Of a stretch of 64,000 nucleotides of DNA, positions 46,348 to 58,027 are shown piece by piece. Numbering within the stretch: the first letter of the stretch is position 1; each line of letters opens with the position of its first letter. This stretch comes from Notospermus geniculatus (taxonomy: Eukaryota; Nemertea; Pilidiophora; Heteronemertea; Lineidae). The notes under the pieces were generated by a model, which saw only the letters and a list, made by a program, of their open reading frames with translations, was not told the DNA's origin and searched no databases. The translations under genes were made by a program, and so were the position numbers. The stretch is taken from NCBI GenBank assembly GCA_002633025.1, contig NMRB01000249.1, forward strand, positions 179,336-243,335, written 5' to 3'.

Positions 46348-46588
46348 AGGAGCTGGACGTCCAAGTTGTAAACACTCACTCACTGGTTCTCTATCCACGC
46401 GACGCCTGCGGTGCTGCCACCTATTGTCGATGATATGTACTGACGTGAATATCGTGAGTGAGTTGCATTGGACCGGGCACCAGTCTAACGATCACTGGTG
46501 CTGCCACCTTCACGAAGGAATAAAACTACTTTGCTGGCCACTGTTTGTAAACAAACCAGTTTGTTTACAACTTGGACGTCCAGCTCCT
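46348..46588. mobile_element. 241-bp MITE with TTAA target duplication
   Basis: AGGAGCTGGACGTCCAAGTT and its reverse complement are intact at both ends. TTAA lies at 46344-46347 and 46589-46592. Better preserved sister of 25416-25665. piggyBac-type by target site. Confidence 0.9.
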
Positions 46589-46639
46589 TTAAGGTGATGA
46601 CGGTGAAGCCTAGTATGTGTACATGGATGGTGGACGTTT

Positions 46640-46880
46640 AGTGTACTTAGAAACTCTCGTCGATTAGCCAAAGTGATGGGAGTCCCGGGTTCGAATCCCT
46701 TGTCATGGGACAAATCATCCCTGGCTCTTCAGTCAGTCGCATGGGACAGTAAGCCGTGGTGCCTTGTACCCTGTGCCTTTGCATGAATGGCATGGGCAAG
46801 TAAAAGACCCCATCCAAGTGAGGAACATCAGTATATGCTACGGCTTAGGCCCTGACGAAACAATATAACACAAATAGCTA
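46640..46880 (+). mobile_element. Possible tRNA-derived SINE fragment
   Basis: GGTTCGAATCC at 46688-46698 is a perfect internal B-box of a tRNA-type RNA polymerase III promoter, inside CCCGGGTTCGAATCCC. What follows (GGGCAAGTAAAAGACCCC) looks like a SINE body rather than a tRNA. I cannot find an A-box at the right spacing, and the ends are not defined. Confidence 0.45.
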
Positions 46881-47177
46881 CAATACAGTAACTGTGTCAT
46901 CGATTAGCCAGTCGGTAGTCCAACTGTGTCTTGTGTGCTCGTTTCAGGCTTTATTGATTATAGAGGGCATAGTAGTGTAGTGAAGACTACAATGAATACT
47001 GATAAATGCCATCGTTCGTCAGTTCATACACGTAAAATTCTCGATCTGAATACTATAGGTGGCCGATAGTTATTTGCAAAGTAGACAAGTCCACTTGTCA
47101 ATTTTGTTGCTTTTTCTGTCACTGTCCCGCATTACATTACATCATTGAATGATTACATAACAAGTTTTGGGCGGTGA

Positions 47178-47714
47178 TCCATGCTGCCCTATCAAGAGAG
47201 ACTGCAGTATCTGCAAAATTGTCCTTTCGAGAAAAAAGGCTTTAAAGGTTTTCCACTGGTTTGTGACGTTGTCAAGAGAGACTGCAGTATCTACAAAAAT
47301 CGTTCTTTTGTAGATGCTGCCCGAAAGGTTTTCCTCTGGTTTGTGGAGTTTTAATGTTATACCTGGATTCAGGGGAGGAAAGGAACCTTTTATGTGGGAA
47401 GTATAAGAATCATGACCGCTGGAGTGACCTAGTTAATAGATAGGGCAGCAACTAGGCCTACAAGCTGACTGCTCTGAGACTGTGTCAGGTCAGACTGCAG
47501 TAAGTTACAGATACTGCACTCTGTCCTGACATCCCACCCCATATCTTCAGATACTGCATGATTGCACATGGTGTTTTCATGGGTTTGCAAACCCTGATCA
47601 TGAGATTTGATATTTCTAATAGGTGGAGCTGATGTAATCAAGCCCAAAAGTGTCTTCATCTCAATTTGGTGAAAAAGTCAGATATTGCAGTCTCCCTTGA
47701 CAGGGCAGCATAAC
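47178..47714. mobile_element. About 535-bp foldback element, TGCTGCCCT ends
   Basis: ATGCTGCCCTATCAAGAGAG on the left is matched by CTCCCTTGACAGGGCAGCAT on the right. The GAGAGACTGCAGTATCT part is repeated again near 47275, and other GCAGTA/GATACTGCA words lie inside. Confidence 0.65.
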
Positions 47715-48806
47715 ATCATACTTGTGTATGAGCTCTTTTAAGTATAGGATTTTGCACAGGCAAGTCTTGAATAGCAATTTACATGTATCTGTAGAGCTAG
47801 ATGGGGAAAGCCTCTCTGAGTCAGGTTCAAGGGGCACAAATAGTGACCCTGCATCGCGAGGGCTAGGCTACTCAGAATGTCAAACCAGCAAGAGGATGTC
47901 TTCCTGCAACACATCCTCTTGCGGATTTGACGTTATGAGTGGTGCTCCTATCCGATGAACTAATTGGGACTACAACGCGGATGACGGTACACAATATTCG
48001 TCGCACATGAAAACGAAATCAAAATTAATATACATAAAGCAAAAGATGTACTAATTCTTTTTAATGTATTAATTTACATGAAAGAATGCCTACATATATT
48101 TGTAGTCTATGTTGACAAGGTATTTGTTCGAAGGTACCGTAGATGAGATGAACTTAGACCTTGGCGAACACTGAATGAAAAGCAAACATGAAATCGTAAT
48201 AGATATTTATAGAGTTTTATGAAAATAGATACAAATATTTGTATGAACAAGTTAAATTTAGTTGGTTACATTGTAATTGCAATATATTTCATTTCATAGC
48301 GAGATGACAAGTTTCGAGTGCGAGTCTCTTTCCCCTTGAAAGAGGCAACACAAATTGGCATTTTCTATTGAATCATAAAGGTTAGTGTGTAATTACATTT
48401 CATTAACTGTGTGTATATAGATACGTCTTCCAAAGATTTTACAATAGTATAGCCTAAGAGAATCCATTCTAATGTTCTATAATGCAAAGGCATGTGTATG
48501 TACTCTTCGAGTAAGACTGTTTTCTTCTTTGGGATAAAAAAAGGACTTCCGAGGCCAGCAGTTAGTTGACTGTGAGGTCCATTTCTTTATGTAATGCTTG
48601 AGTCCATATTTGAAACTTGTTGCCGACAAACCCTATTAGAAGTGTATACCATAACTTCCTTTGTAAGAGGTCACAGACCAAAATGCAAGTTGGGTTCTCT
48701 CCCCCAAGCTACCCGTCCAACGTATGTCAGCCTACACTCGTCCCCAGTGGCCTCGAGAGGTTAATACTACGCTCTCAACCACTGGCACAGATGGGGCTTA
48801 ATCATG
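47715..48806. other. Intergenic, no gene seen
   Basis: One hairpin near 47876-47935 (GTCAAACCAGCAAGAGGATG against its reverse complement). No gene. Confidence 0.4.
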
Positions 48807-48970
48807 TTTCTGAACGCTAGATGGCGCAAAATGTCATCAACCAATTAGCGTCCAGTATTTGACACAACTGGGGGAAAACATGAAACATTTCTTATTGGCC
48901 GACCTCTCATTTGCTGGTTGATCGAGCGCGTTCGTCAACAACTGCTAGTGACATCTAGTGTTCAGAAACG
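48807..48970. mobile_element. Short foldback element, about 164 bp
   Basis: GTTTCTGAACGCTAGATGGC and GACATCTAGTGTTCAGAAAC are imperfect inverted repeats. Confidence 0.55.
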
Positions 48971-50603
48971 GACTTTTTCACCAAGTGTTTCAGTGGTTGA
49001 GGGTGACAGCTTCGAGCGGAGGCCGATACCACTGAATTATTGAGTGTAATGTCAGCCAAACTGGATCATATAATAAGACAATCAGGTTTTACTGCAGGCT
49101 GAGCCTCTGAACAAGTCAATACAGTAGGAGGGAGCACTAGATTCTGTCACTTTGGCCTTGAGTGCAATCTACATGTAGGATAATCAGTCCTGAAGGTCCT
49201 CATTCGGTATCTGTATGCTGTTCAGCAGGCATCGTTGGGGAGCTTTGACACAATTGTCGTTCTCGATGTTTTTTTTCGTATCCCACGATTTCCTTCATTA
49301 CCTGCTTTTCAAAAACTTAGTGACAAATGCCACACCCTTTCCTAAGTACAGTGTACAACCAGTGTAGTATACAACCAAGGGTTATTCTTTTGTCATAGTT
49401 TAATTCTATCCGCTCTCTGCGTTGGGTATTTCTGACCTCTCCTTTACTTATTTCACACCTGCATTAATATCCTTGTATGTACTGTAAATAAATCTTTTCT
49501 ATTCTCACTGCCGTCAACGGAGCATTGTTCCTTTATTTCACCGCGAGCAAATATACAGAAGCCCAGTTTCCAAACCCTTCGAAGGGATAGGACGTTCTTC
49601 ACTGTACAATGGTCCAGTGCATTGTGCACGCACAGTACATTATGTATGTAGGGTATACATGTGCCGTGATTGGCGTCAGAAAGCTTATGGCATTCGTTCA
49701 TCACACAAAACTGAGGGGCTGTGCATATCGCACAGTTACGTAGGAATTGGTCACTGGTCGCTGTAGGCCTAGTAAGTGACTTGAATCAATTAAGTGACAT
49801 CGCACACAGTCTTTATCGTCTTATCATCGTGCAACCTACATCAGTTTGTTATAGTCACACATGTATTTTACAAGCAATCAATGTATATAAATCATGTTTG
49901 TATCGGATAAGGACTGTTGCACTCATCTGTCCCATACCGCTGATCTCTTTAGAACAGACTTGAGACAGTTCGAAAGAAGGGATCGCCTTCCGATGAGTCA
50001 CCAGTGTACTTCTGGCATTCTTCAATTCAACGAAAGAATCCAGCAAAATTTAGATCTTTCCAACAAAGATGGCGGTCTAACAGTTTCACCATCTGACGTC
50101 AGATGCTTAAAGCCAGACACTATAGACAGATGGGTTATAATCGACGAGCATAGTCTCGGTCACCCAGCCGCTGTTTCGAATCTGGGGAACCGTAGCAGTA
50201 CTGTGTGGCTGGCTGCGCAAGACTACACACAGCATCGGGGATTCCCCAAGGGGATTCCCAAAACCTCGATGCAGGATAATGCTATAATATGTGGTTCTAT
50301 GGTTCTATACACTACGCACGCCTGTAGATAAGGTTGCACTATTATTTCGGCCGAACTGGGGAGTGAGTAGCGGTGCATAGTGTGCGGCTTTAATACATAC
50401 TTGTACCATTCAAAGGCCGCTTGCACGCCAAGCTGGTCAAACAGGCCATGGACACAAAAGTTCAGGTAAAATAATAGTCTGAGACGATGTGTTTGGTAGC
50501 GTTTTATCAAGCTTGGACAATCAAGTACCAGTACGTTATCTGGGAAAACTTGTAGGCCACCATCTTTGTTGGAAGGGTGCATGAAGTCCACACTGGTCCG
50601 GTT

Positions 50604-53600
50604 TTACACGGGGGCCTCCGTATTCTCAAACGTTCCGAACCTATTGACCTGTCGGTACTTCCTGACCCCAAACAAAACAGCTAAGACAATGATTACCAGG
50701 CCCACGAGAACGCCAATGACTATTCCTGCCACCGCGTTTGAAGACAATGGAGAGGAACCATCGGATACGGTAACAATAAACATAATTCCTCTGTTTCCCT
50801 TAAAGTTCTTTGCCAGACACGAAAAGCTTCCCGTGTTCCTGACTTCAAGTCCCTTCACCGTTACTGTTGCGTTCCGGGTGCCATATGTTGTTCGGTTTTT
50901 AGGAAGAGGATCACCTTCATGAACTTTGTACGTCACTTCCGGTTCCGGCGTTCCCGCGGCCATGCAATTCACGGTGAAACCTTCGCCTACTGACTTCGCA
51001 ACCATAGTTCGACTCGTTGTGTGCAGTGATGGGGGAATGCAGCCAGGAAGACTACTAGCACCGACATCTGCCAAATTCTTGTTGTTTAGGGCCTTTGGAC
51101 GTTGGCAAATCAATTCAATATTCGTTGTGTTGGTAACCCTGAACCATTGTTGCAGATCATACATACTGCAGTTACACATCCAAGGGTTGTCGGCAGTTTT
51201 AATATCCACAGTCCCTCTGGGTAGAGAGGAGAATATGTTGCCCGGCAAAATGTTTATCTTGTTACTGCTCATGTCCAGATAGGTCACGTTGATCAAGTCC
51301 TTGAATGCACCAGCTGCAACCGTTGTGATGTTCGATTCACTAATGCGTAAATCACTTAATCCCCTGAGAGACATGAATGCGTTCTCACTAACGGCAGCGA
51401 AGTTGTTCCACCCGATGTACAGTTTTTCTAATGCACCAAGTCCACGAAAGGCGCCATCTTGAATTTCATTTATTCCGGAGTTCCGCGCATAGAGAGATTT
51501 CAGTCTACTCATGTTGAAAGAATCTTTCTTCAAAACGCCAATTTTGTTGTTGTCTAAGTTAATAGAAATCAATGAATGTGAAAAGGGCGACCAATCCACT
51601 TCATCAACAAAGGACATATCATTGTCACTCAAATCTAACTTCTTCAAATTCGGCATCCCATCCAACGGCATCGTTTTGAAGAAGTCCGGTCGTGACGTCA
51701 CGTTTTTCAAGTTCAAGTTTTGTAGACTCCCAAGATGGCGGAGGGCTTTGGTGTCGGCAAGGGAAGGGTTGTTCGCTAAATCGAGTGACGTCAGGTGTGC
51801 AAGGTTTCGAAATGCATCCGGGTCTATCTTTCCTAACCTATTACTCTGAAGGCGGAGGTCATCCAGGATCGTCAGTCCGAGGAAAACGTCACTTGAAATG
51901 TAGCTTATGTTATTGGAGCTTAAATCCAACGCAAACAGGCTATCACAACCTACAAACATGTCCTTACCTAGCTTCGTCGTACCTATTGAATTCTTATGCA
52001 GGCTAACAACTTGTAAATGCTTAAGTCCTTTGAAACAGTTATCTGGTAGAGTCAGAATTCCGTTCCATGTCATAATTACGCTTCTCAGAAGTGCAAGCGA
52101 CGTAAACACGCCATTTTCTAATTTTGAAATATTGCACTCGGAGAGGTAGAGGTCAGTTATTTTTGGAAGACGAGAAAAGTATTTCGCACGTATCTCCCTG
52201 ATGTCGCCTCTCATTTTGAGCACAGAAGTGGTATTTGGTAAGCCCAGGAAGGTCGATTCTGCTAACACGTTGGGAATTGGGTCTGTACACTGGACGGTAT
52301 TATTCTCCGTACATTTACACTGCTTCGGGATCGGACACGATGGGTCAGTCTTAACCGTCACGGAGATTTTTGCCGTTGTTCTCGTAACGACATTTTCAGC
52401 ATGACACTCGAACTCCCCCGCCTCCGCAGGTAAAATGTAGGCAAAGACCAGCGTCTCGTTGTCCCTGGAGAAAACTGCCCTGCTACCAGGAAGAATCATC
52501 GTACCGTTTGGCATATAGTATGTCACTCTTGGTCTAGGCGTGCCGGATGCATTACAAGTCAAGGTCGCATTATCTCCAAATTTGACTGTCTGTGGCCCGT
52601 TGGTTTCGATGGAAGGTAGTGTACATCCCAAAGTCACATTCTGAAGACGTTTACCTTTCATTTGGACAGGGCTTTCACAGACTATATCCATTTGTACTTT
52701 CTGACTCTTAATCCACACTTTTGTTTGGTATAAATTACAGTCGCAAACCCAAGGATTGTCGTCCACTGTAACTTGAGCTCCACTCACGGGGGTAAAGACG
52801 TCTGGCGTGACGGTGGTCAGACTATTCTTCATTAAGTTCAGCGTGCGAAGAGCAGGTAAACCTTTTAAGGCGTTTGGTGCAAAAGAGGAAATGTTACACC
52901 CATAGCATGAAAGTGATTTCAAATGAGGAAGACTCGAGTTGGTGATTCGAGGAAAAGTCTGGAACATATTTCTATTTAAAAATAACCACTCAAGCGCTTC
53001 CAAACCATCGAATGTTTCAACTGGGTAATTGTCTAACTGATTCGATCTCAATGCCAGGTTCCGCAGTTTTGGAAGCGAGCCGAACATTCCTCCACGCAGG
53101 TCTATCCTATTGTAGGACAAATCCAATGTCTCCAGTGTCTTGCTCACCGGCGTATTCGAAAAGGTAACGATTTTGTTCATGCTGAGGTCCAAACGTTCTA
53201 ATCCTGGCAAAGGTTCTAAGATATCATCCACGTGCTCGATCAGGTTTCCACGGAGAAACAGCGATGTCACTTTGTTTAAACCTTTAAAAATCTCCTTCGG
53301 TAGAAGTTCCAACGCCGCGTTGCTCATTCGTAGCGTCACCATTGAGGTAAGATTCACGAAGGGTCCCGACATGGTAGATATCGTTGACAAATTCCCGCTT
53401 AACGATAGGTGTGTGACATCCGCAGGAATTGCACTGAGAATGGTGGTAATGTTAGAGGCGTCCACGTGGTCACACGAAATTAAGTAATCCGATGTCCTCT
53501 TAACGCAGGTGCAAGACTGCAATGATTCCGGGCACTGGGAAGCACCACCATGGCAACCAATCAGAATCACTGTAACAAAGACAAGTATGGCTTGCATCCT

Positions 53601-53627
53601 GGCGGGTAGCATGGCTGACATCAGCAT
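50604..53627 (-). CDS. LRR-Ig-LRR-Ig single-pass membrane protein
   Basis: One intronless frame of 1007 residues from an ATG at 53627 with a good context (ACCATG). Another ATG at 53597 (MQAILVFV) is a possible start, and both give a signal peptide ending near GGAS. In order: N-terminal cysteine cap (about 32-55), leucine-rich repeats (about 69-285), C-terminal cap NPWVCDCN (about 290-336), Ig domain (about 337-425, cysteines in LTCNAS and GEFECHAEN), second N cap CPIPKQCKC (about 431), a longer repeat set (about 460-811), second C cap NPWMCNCS (about 814-864), Ig domain (about 871-956), TM helix AVAGIVIGVLVGLVIIVLAVL (about 965-987) and a 20-residue cytoplasmic tail. Many N-glycosylation sites. 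LRR-Ig proteins act in cell recognition, neural development or immunity. The ligand is unknown, and the short tail has no obvious signalling motif. Confidence 0.93.
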   Translation of the reverse strand: MLMSAMLPARMQAILVFVTVILIGCHGGASQCPESLQSCTCVKRTSDYLISCDHVDASNITTILSAIPADVTHLSLSGNLSTISTMSGPFVNLTSMVTLRMSNAALELLPKEIFKGLNKVTSLFLRGNLIEHVDDILEPLPGLERLDLSMNKIVTFSNTPVSKTLETLDLSYNRIDLRGGMFGSLPKLRNLALRSNQLDNYPVETFDGLEALEWLFLNRNMFQTFPRITNSSLPHLKSLSCYGCNISSFAPNALKGLPALRTLNLMKNSLTTVTPDVFTPVSGAQVTVDDNPWVCDCNLYQTKVWIKSQKVQMDIVCESPVQMKGKRLQNVTLGCTLPSIETNGPQTVKFGDNATLTCNASGTPRPRVTYYMPNGTMILPGSRAVFSRDNETLVFAYILPAEAGEFECHAENVVTRTTAKISVTVKTDPSCPIPKQCKCTENNTVQCTDPIPNVLAESTFLGLPNTTSVLKMRGDIREIRAKYFSRLPKITDLYLSECNISKLENGVFTSLALLRSVIMTWNGILTLPDNCFKGLKHLQVVSLHKNSIGTTKLGKDMFVGCDSLFALDLSSNNISYISSDVFLGLTILDDLRLQSNRLGKIDPDAFRNLAHLTSLDLANNPSLADTKALRHLGSLQNLNLKNVTSRPDFFKTMPLDGMPNLKKLDLSDNDMSFVDEVDWSPFSHSLISINLDNNKIGVLKKDSFNMSRLKSLYARNSGINEIQDGAFRGLGALEKLYIGWNNFAAVSENAFMSLRGLSDLRISESNITTVAAGAFKDLINVTYLDMSSNKINILPGNIFSSLPRGTVDIKTADNPWMCNCSMYDLQQWFRVTNTTNIELICQRPKALNNKNLADVGASSLPGCIPPSLHTTSRTMVAKSVGEGFTVNCMAAGTPEPEVTYKVHEGDPLPKNRTTYGTRNATVTVKGLEVRNTGSFSCLAKNFKGNRGIMFIVTVSDGSSPLSSNAVAGIVIGVLVGLVIIVLAVLFGVRKYRQVNRFGTFENTEAPV

Positions 53628-54275
53628 GGTGGAATCGGTTTGTTCGATCACCAAGCGGCTGAGTACACGACCGTGATACGCATCTGCTCAGAAGAACCGA
53701 CAGGCAGACAATGAGCTCACTTTCTAAGATATTTGGCGATATCGCGTTCAATGTCGGCTAATTACACCACTTCAGGCGACTCAAATATTTTTTGCAGCAC
53801 TTAAACTGATGTCCTATATCATGTCGTGTCTTGGCGATGTTTGGTGACTTGCACGAGGCTATTATCACAGGCCGCCACATTGAATGACATCATAAAAACA
53901 AGTGCAAGTACATTTGTGTATCGATCGAAGACGATATCAGACACCCCTGGGGAACCTACAATGTCCTTAATATTCGCTGTTGAAAATTTAGTAGTATAGA
54001 GAGAGTCCCCCAAAAAAGGTCCAGGTCAAACCAGGCATTCTCAGAATCTATGTAGTTTCGCAGGATTTTGATAGACGATCTTCTGACATGGTAAATAGTT
54101 TTTATTTCATCAAAATTTGGTCAAGCAGATATGTTATCTTTTGTGCGCAGCAAGGTCGGCCCCTAGTTCATGAACTTGGGTGTGACTCTGCAGCACAAAA
54201 AACAACATGTCTGCTGATTGGCAGGACTATGACAAGTACATGTATTGATGAAATAAAGACAGAATTTTTTGTAAA
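53628..54275. other. Upstream of the LRR-Ig gene
   Basis: No clear TATA box or upstream exon for the minus-strand gene. The frame is open a little beyond the first ATG but without another start. Confidence 0.4.
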
Positions 54276-54530
54276 GGGCCTGTCACACTGAAGTAGTTCT
54301 CAAAACGTCCTGCCCCGTTCTAATAAAATCGTAAAACGGGCTAGGACGTGTGAAGTTGGCCAAATATATGTTTCGAAGTGCTGGAGCACCCTTCCCGTCC
54401 GAGCCTCTCCATGAAGTTCGTAAAAAGACCGTGAAAAGTTGCCACTACGTCCACTCCGTTCGCACACAGTTTGAGCCCGTTCGGCAACATTTTCATGAAC
54501 GTACTGAGAACTAGCTCAGTGTGATGGGGG
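54276..54530. mobile_element. About 255-bp foldback MITE
   Basis: GGGCCTGTCACACTGAAGTA on the left and GCTCAGTGTGATGGGGG on the right, with AGTTCTCA and TGAGAACT inside, are inverted repeats. Confidence 0.65.
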
Positions 54531-55731
54531 TTTTAGAAGGTCCTCTACCTGGAAACCTCGATTCTAAGTTGTCTGCTTTTGCCTGGACATTTTTCGTTCC
54601 TCTCTCATCTTGCAGGACACAAATACTTGAGTGCCATGAGAGAGTTTGCCACATTCCAGATGGCAGTGACATTCGTATTCCGAATGTGTTGCCAACGAAA
54701 GTGGCGGCATCTTTCGGCGGTACCCTAAAATGGCGGCAAGGATGGGATCGTGCATCTCAAATCAAAATCGCCATTGTAGTTGAACACTTTTTTTAAAAAT
54801 TGACTTTGAAAGTGCTGCGGTCGTGCAGTAATGATGATATTCGCCAAAAAGGCCTACTGATGCCAAGGGTTCAGAAAAATCGACTTTCTACTCGGCGGGC
54901 TCTATAGTTTCTTTAACTGCAGCGTGTACAAGCATGCATATGCCCGATTCGCGACAGATACAATGTCATGTAAAATGCTCGAGACTGGGGGGCATACCGG
55001 TATGTAACCTCCACGCATTCCTTGTACTTCGGTCACATGAACCTGTAGCCGACCTCGTTGAACAAATCGACGGGCTAAAACGACCCTCGGTGCTGGAGTA
55101 CCCAGTACTAGACTTATCACGGCTGAAGTAGGCCTACTAACGTATTCATCACAAATTGACGTTATTTTCCTACCGGTTTGTTTCATTTTGAACGCCGTGT
55201 GCATCTATTAGTAAATCAATGAAAGTGTCCGGAAACTTCTATCTAGAATGTACATAATTATGGCAATAATATCCAAAAGAAATTTTTCAAATATATGTGT
55301 CCAAAAAAGAGAAAACTTGTTTGGGAAATTTGAAAATTTCCATACCGCTCGCCAGTTACTTCTTTGTTATGTAGATTTGCACTATTCCCGCTCTTTGAGT
55401 AAACTCTGTTCCACCATTTGTGACCAAAGCACCAGCGACAGAGCTGAACAATACCCGCAGTGGACACAAAAGATTTAGGGTCGACACGTACACTGAAGAT
55501 TGGTTTTCCAAAACAGTATATCAGGGTGATCGGATTTAATCTGAATGTGAATGACTGGTCGTTTGACCAGCGCACAAAGGAAAGTTCCGTGGATTGCCAC
55601 CAGGCAATGAGCTCACCTAGGTAGGCCCCCGCCTTAATGCCATTCTTTCACCTGCGAAGTTTTCATCAAGAATGGAAGTGGAACAGAGGAAGCAACAGGG
55701 CCGCAGGAACATCCTGGAGGTGGGGGGGGGG

Positions 55732-56158
55732 NNNNNNNNNNNNNNNNNNNNNNNNNNNNNNNNNNNNNNNNNNNNNNNNNNNNNNNNNNNNNNNNNNNNN
55801 NNNNNNNNNNNNNNNNNNNNNNNNNNNNNNNNNNNNNNNNNNNNNNNNNNNNNNNNNNNNNNNNNNNNNNNNNNNNNNNNNNNNNNNNNNNNNNNNNNNN
55901 NNNNNNNNNNNNNNNNNNNNNNNNNNNNNNNNNNNNNNNNNNNNNNNNNNNNNNNNNNNNNNNNNNNNNNNNNNNNNNNNNNNNNNNNNNNNNNNNNNNN
56001 NNNNNNNNNNNNNNNNNNNNNNNNNNNNNNNNNNNNNNNNNNNNNNNNNNNNNNNNNNNNNNNNNNNNNNNNNNNNNNNNNNNNNNNNNNNNNNNNNNNN
56101 NNNNNNNNNNNNNNNNNNNNNNNNNNNNNNNNNNNNNNNNNNNNNNNNNNNNNNNNNN
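55732..56158. other. Assembly gap (427 N)
   Basis: Run of N immediately after a G homopolymer. Confidence 1.
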
Positions 56159-56582
56159 CCAAAAGTCGTCAGTTTACACAACCTGCGATCAGTCTCTTCT
56201 CAAAAACGACACTTTCCTTCGTCATATCATGTGGGGACATCAACATCAACTCATTATATCGAAGATAAGACAGATCCACCCCTGATAATAGTTTGTTCCT
56301 ATGATTCTCTGGTCGGCGAAGAACGCCCACTCATGGATAAAATACATTGACGCCAGTTTTTCGTTAATTTCTCCAAAAACTAGGCTAAGTAGAAATATGC
56401 GAAGTCGCCATCCAGTATCAAACCCGCCACGTCTTACGTAGTAGGCCAACACTCGACCACAACCGCTGCCTTGCGGAAAGTTTCAAAAATGAAACTCACA
56501 AAAAATAACGCTATTTATCAAATTGTCGTGACAGGTTGGAGTTTACGGTCACCATCTTTGGGTCATCGTGAAGAAGAGTCAG

Positions 56583-56746
56583 TTATTTCATGTTCTGCAG
56601 TCTGTCTCAAGGTCATGAAATGCACTACCTTCGTGACGATTCCGACAGGTGGCAGTCTTGTCTGTCAGATGAGTGACCGGCGGGGGACATGCATGGAGAA
56701 ACAAGAAGCTGTGAGGTGTCCGAGAGCTGAGATGTTTCAGAAGAAG
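56583..56746 (+). CDS. Possible exon with PAN/apple-like cysteines
   Basis: Between an AG at 56581-56582 and a GTAATT donor lies a frame reading VISCSAVCLKVMKCTTFVTI followed by LVCQMSD and more cysteines. The CxxxCxxxxxCxxF spacing followed by a later Cys resembles PAN/apple domains of secreted or surface proteins. The exon starts in phase 1. No partner exons were identified with confidence, and an assembly gap lies just upstream. It could be chance. Confidence 0.35.
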
Positions 56747-57736
56747 GTAATTACTTAAAGCGCGACTATATGCGTTCGGTGACTCTTTCTCCCTCCCTCG
56801 ATATGACTGGTCCCCTGTCCAGCCGTATATAGCCAGTGATAACACCGATGCTGGACCGATACTATATCATGGCAGCCATAGCTTCACCACTTGACAAGTT
56901 CAACGTGGTGTTTTTGCGTGAATAACCTTCATCAGGTAAGGTACACATGCTTCAACTCATTCGTTTGTGTGTGAGAACACACAGAATACCTAATTGGTAA
57001 CTTACACCATTCAAATCGATAGATTTGAACAGTCTTGTCGAGCATGCATTGACAAAATCATGATCAACCTCACCACCATGAATTAGCTCTGTGTGTAAAT
57101 GGTGTACATCGACTGTGTGTATAATGCTATGAACGAGGTCACCGTAAATGAGATGCACTACGACGGCGTCACGAAATTCAGTTTTGGATGCATAGCGTGG
57201 TGCTTTAAAATCAGAGCTTGATTCTATGGCCTTCCAGTTTAGTTGACCTCTAATCTTTCCAAGTCGGCCGGCGGATGGATAATGCATTGGGCACGCACGT
57301 ACATTTTATGCCCTTGCCGACTTCAGAAAGCAGTACAGTGTGACGTCATATGGCGACTGACTCGGAGTGGAACGTTGTCATTTGTAGTCTCGTGCCACCA
57401 GACTCTTGCAATTTCCAATTTTAGAGCCTGGTCTATGGTTACTTTGACTTGTAAAACCATCATGGCGGACAATCTACCGACGATGACGTAGAACACAACT
57501 TTTTTATGCAATTCTGCTATCACGTGATCGGTCACATCATTCCTCCTGCAGCCTACGTCACAACTTTTGAGACACATGATGCATTGGTAGTGACTAGCCA
57601 ATCAGCGAAGCTGACCTTATTTTAAATCATCGGAATAAGGTCACTGACCCAATTACAATGAGAATTGCGTTCTGTGGCAGACCCTCGTTCTGACGACCTC
57701 GGAGTTTGAACGAGGGGCTGGTTGCGCGAGACTATG

Positions 57737-58015
57737 TCATTTGGTGATCCATCGCAAATAAGTCTGTTGGATAAAGGGGATATACGGTATGTCGTCGTCT
57801 GGTGGGAATAAGCCATGATTATACATGTATGTATAGTTAAAATCATCGTCATCATTCATGAAAAACAAAAATGTCATTGCCCTTTCTTTGGCATTTGAGT
57901 AAAAGTTTAGGCTAGTGGTGAAAATTGACGGGTCTTTGCAGTTACAATAACTGCCAGTGGGACCGTCTGCAACGGTGTTCACTAAATCACCAGTTTCAGT
58001 CACAACGTGACACGT
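57737..58015 (-). CDS. Possible minus-strand coding exon, unknown
   Basis: A frame with protein-like composition (DLVNTVADGPTGSYCNCKDP, then NDDDDFNYTYMYNH) ends at a stop at 57737. It has no ATG of its own, so it would have to be an internal or terminal exon. It lies back to back with the plus-strand frame opening at 58028. No family recognised. It contains an in-frame TACATGTA. Confidence 0.25.
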   Translation of the reverse strand, partial: TCHVVTETGDLVNTVADGPTGSYCNCKDPSIFTTSLNFYSNAKERAMTFLFFMNDDDDFNYTYMYNHGLFPPDDDIPYIPFIQQTYLRWITK

Positions 58016-58027
58016 TGTCTGGCATAA

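Noticed and set aside
46650-46720. A tRNA gene at the GGTTCGAATCC B-box
   Set aside because: The surrounding bases do not form a cloverleaf and no A-box lies at tRNA spacing.
50040-50585. Inverted repeat flanking CCAACAAAGATGGCGG and CCATCTTTGTTGG downstream of the LRR-Ig gene
   Set aside because: Only about 20 bp of arm is convincing. It may be a decayed MITE but the boundaries cannot be set.
56952-57287. Minus-strand frame with histidine-rich protein (DVHHLHTELIHGGEVDHD)
   Set aside because: No family recognised, the splice sites are weak and neighbouring frames do not join it. Not strong enough to list as an exon.
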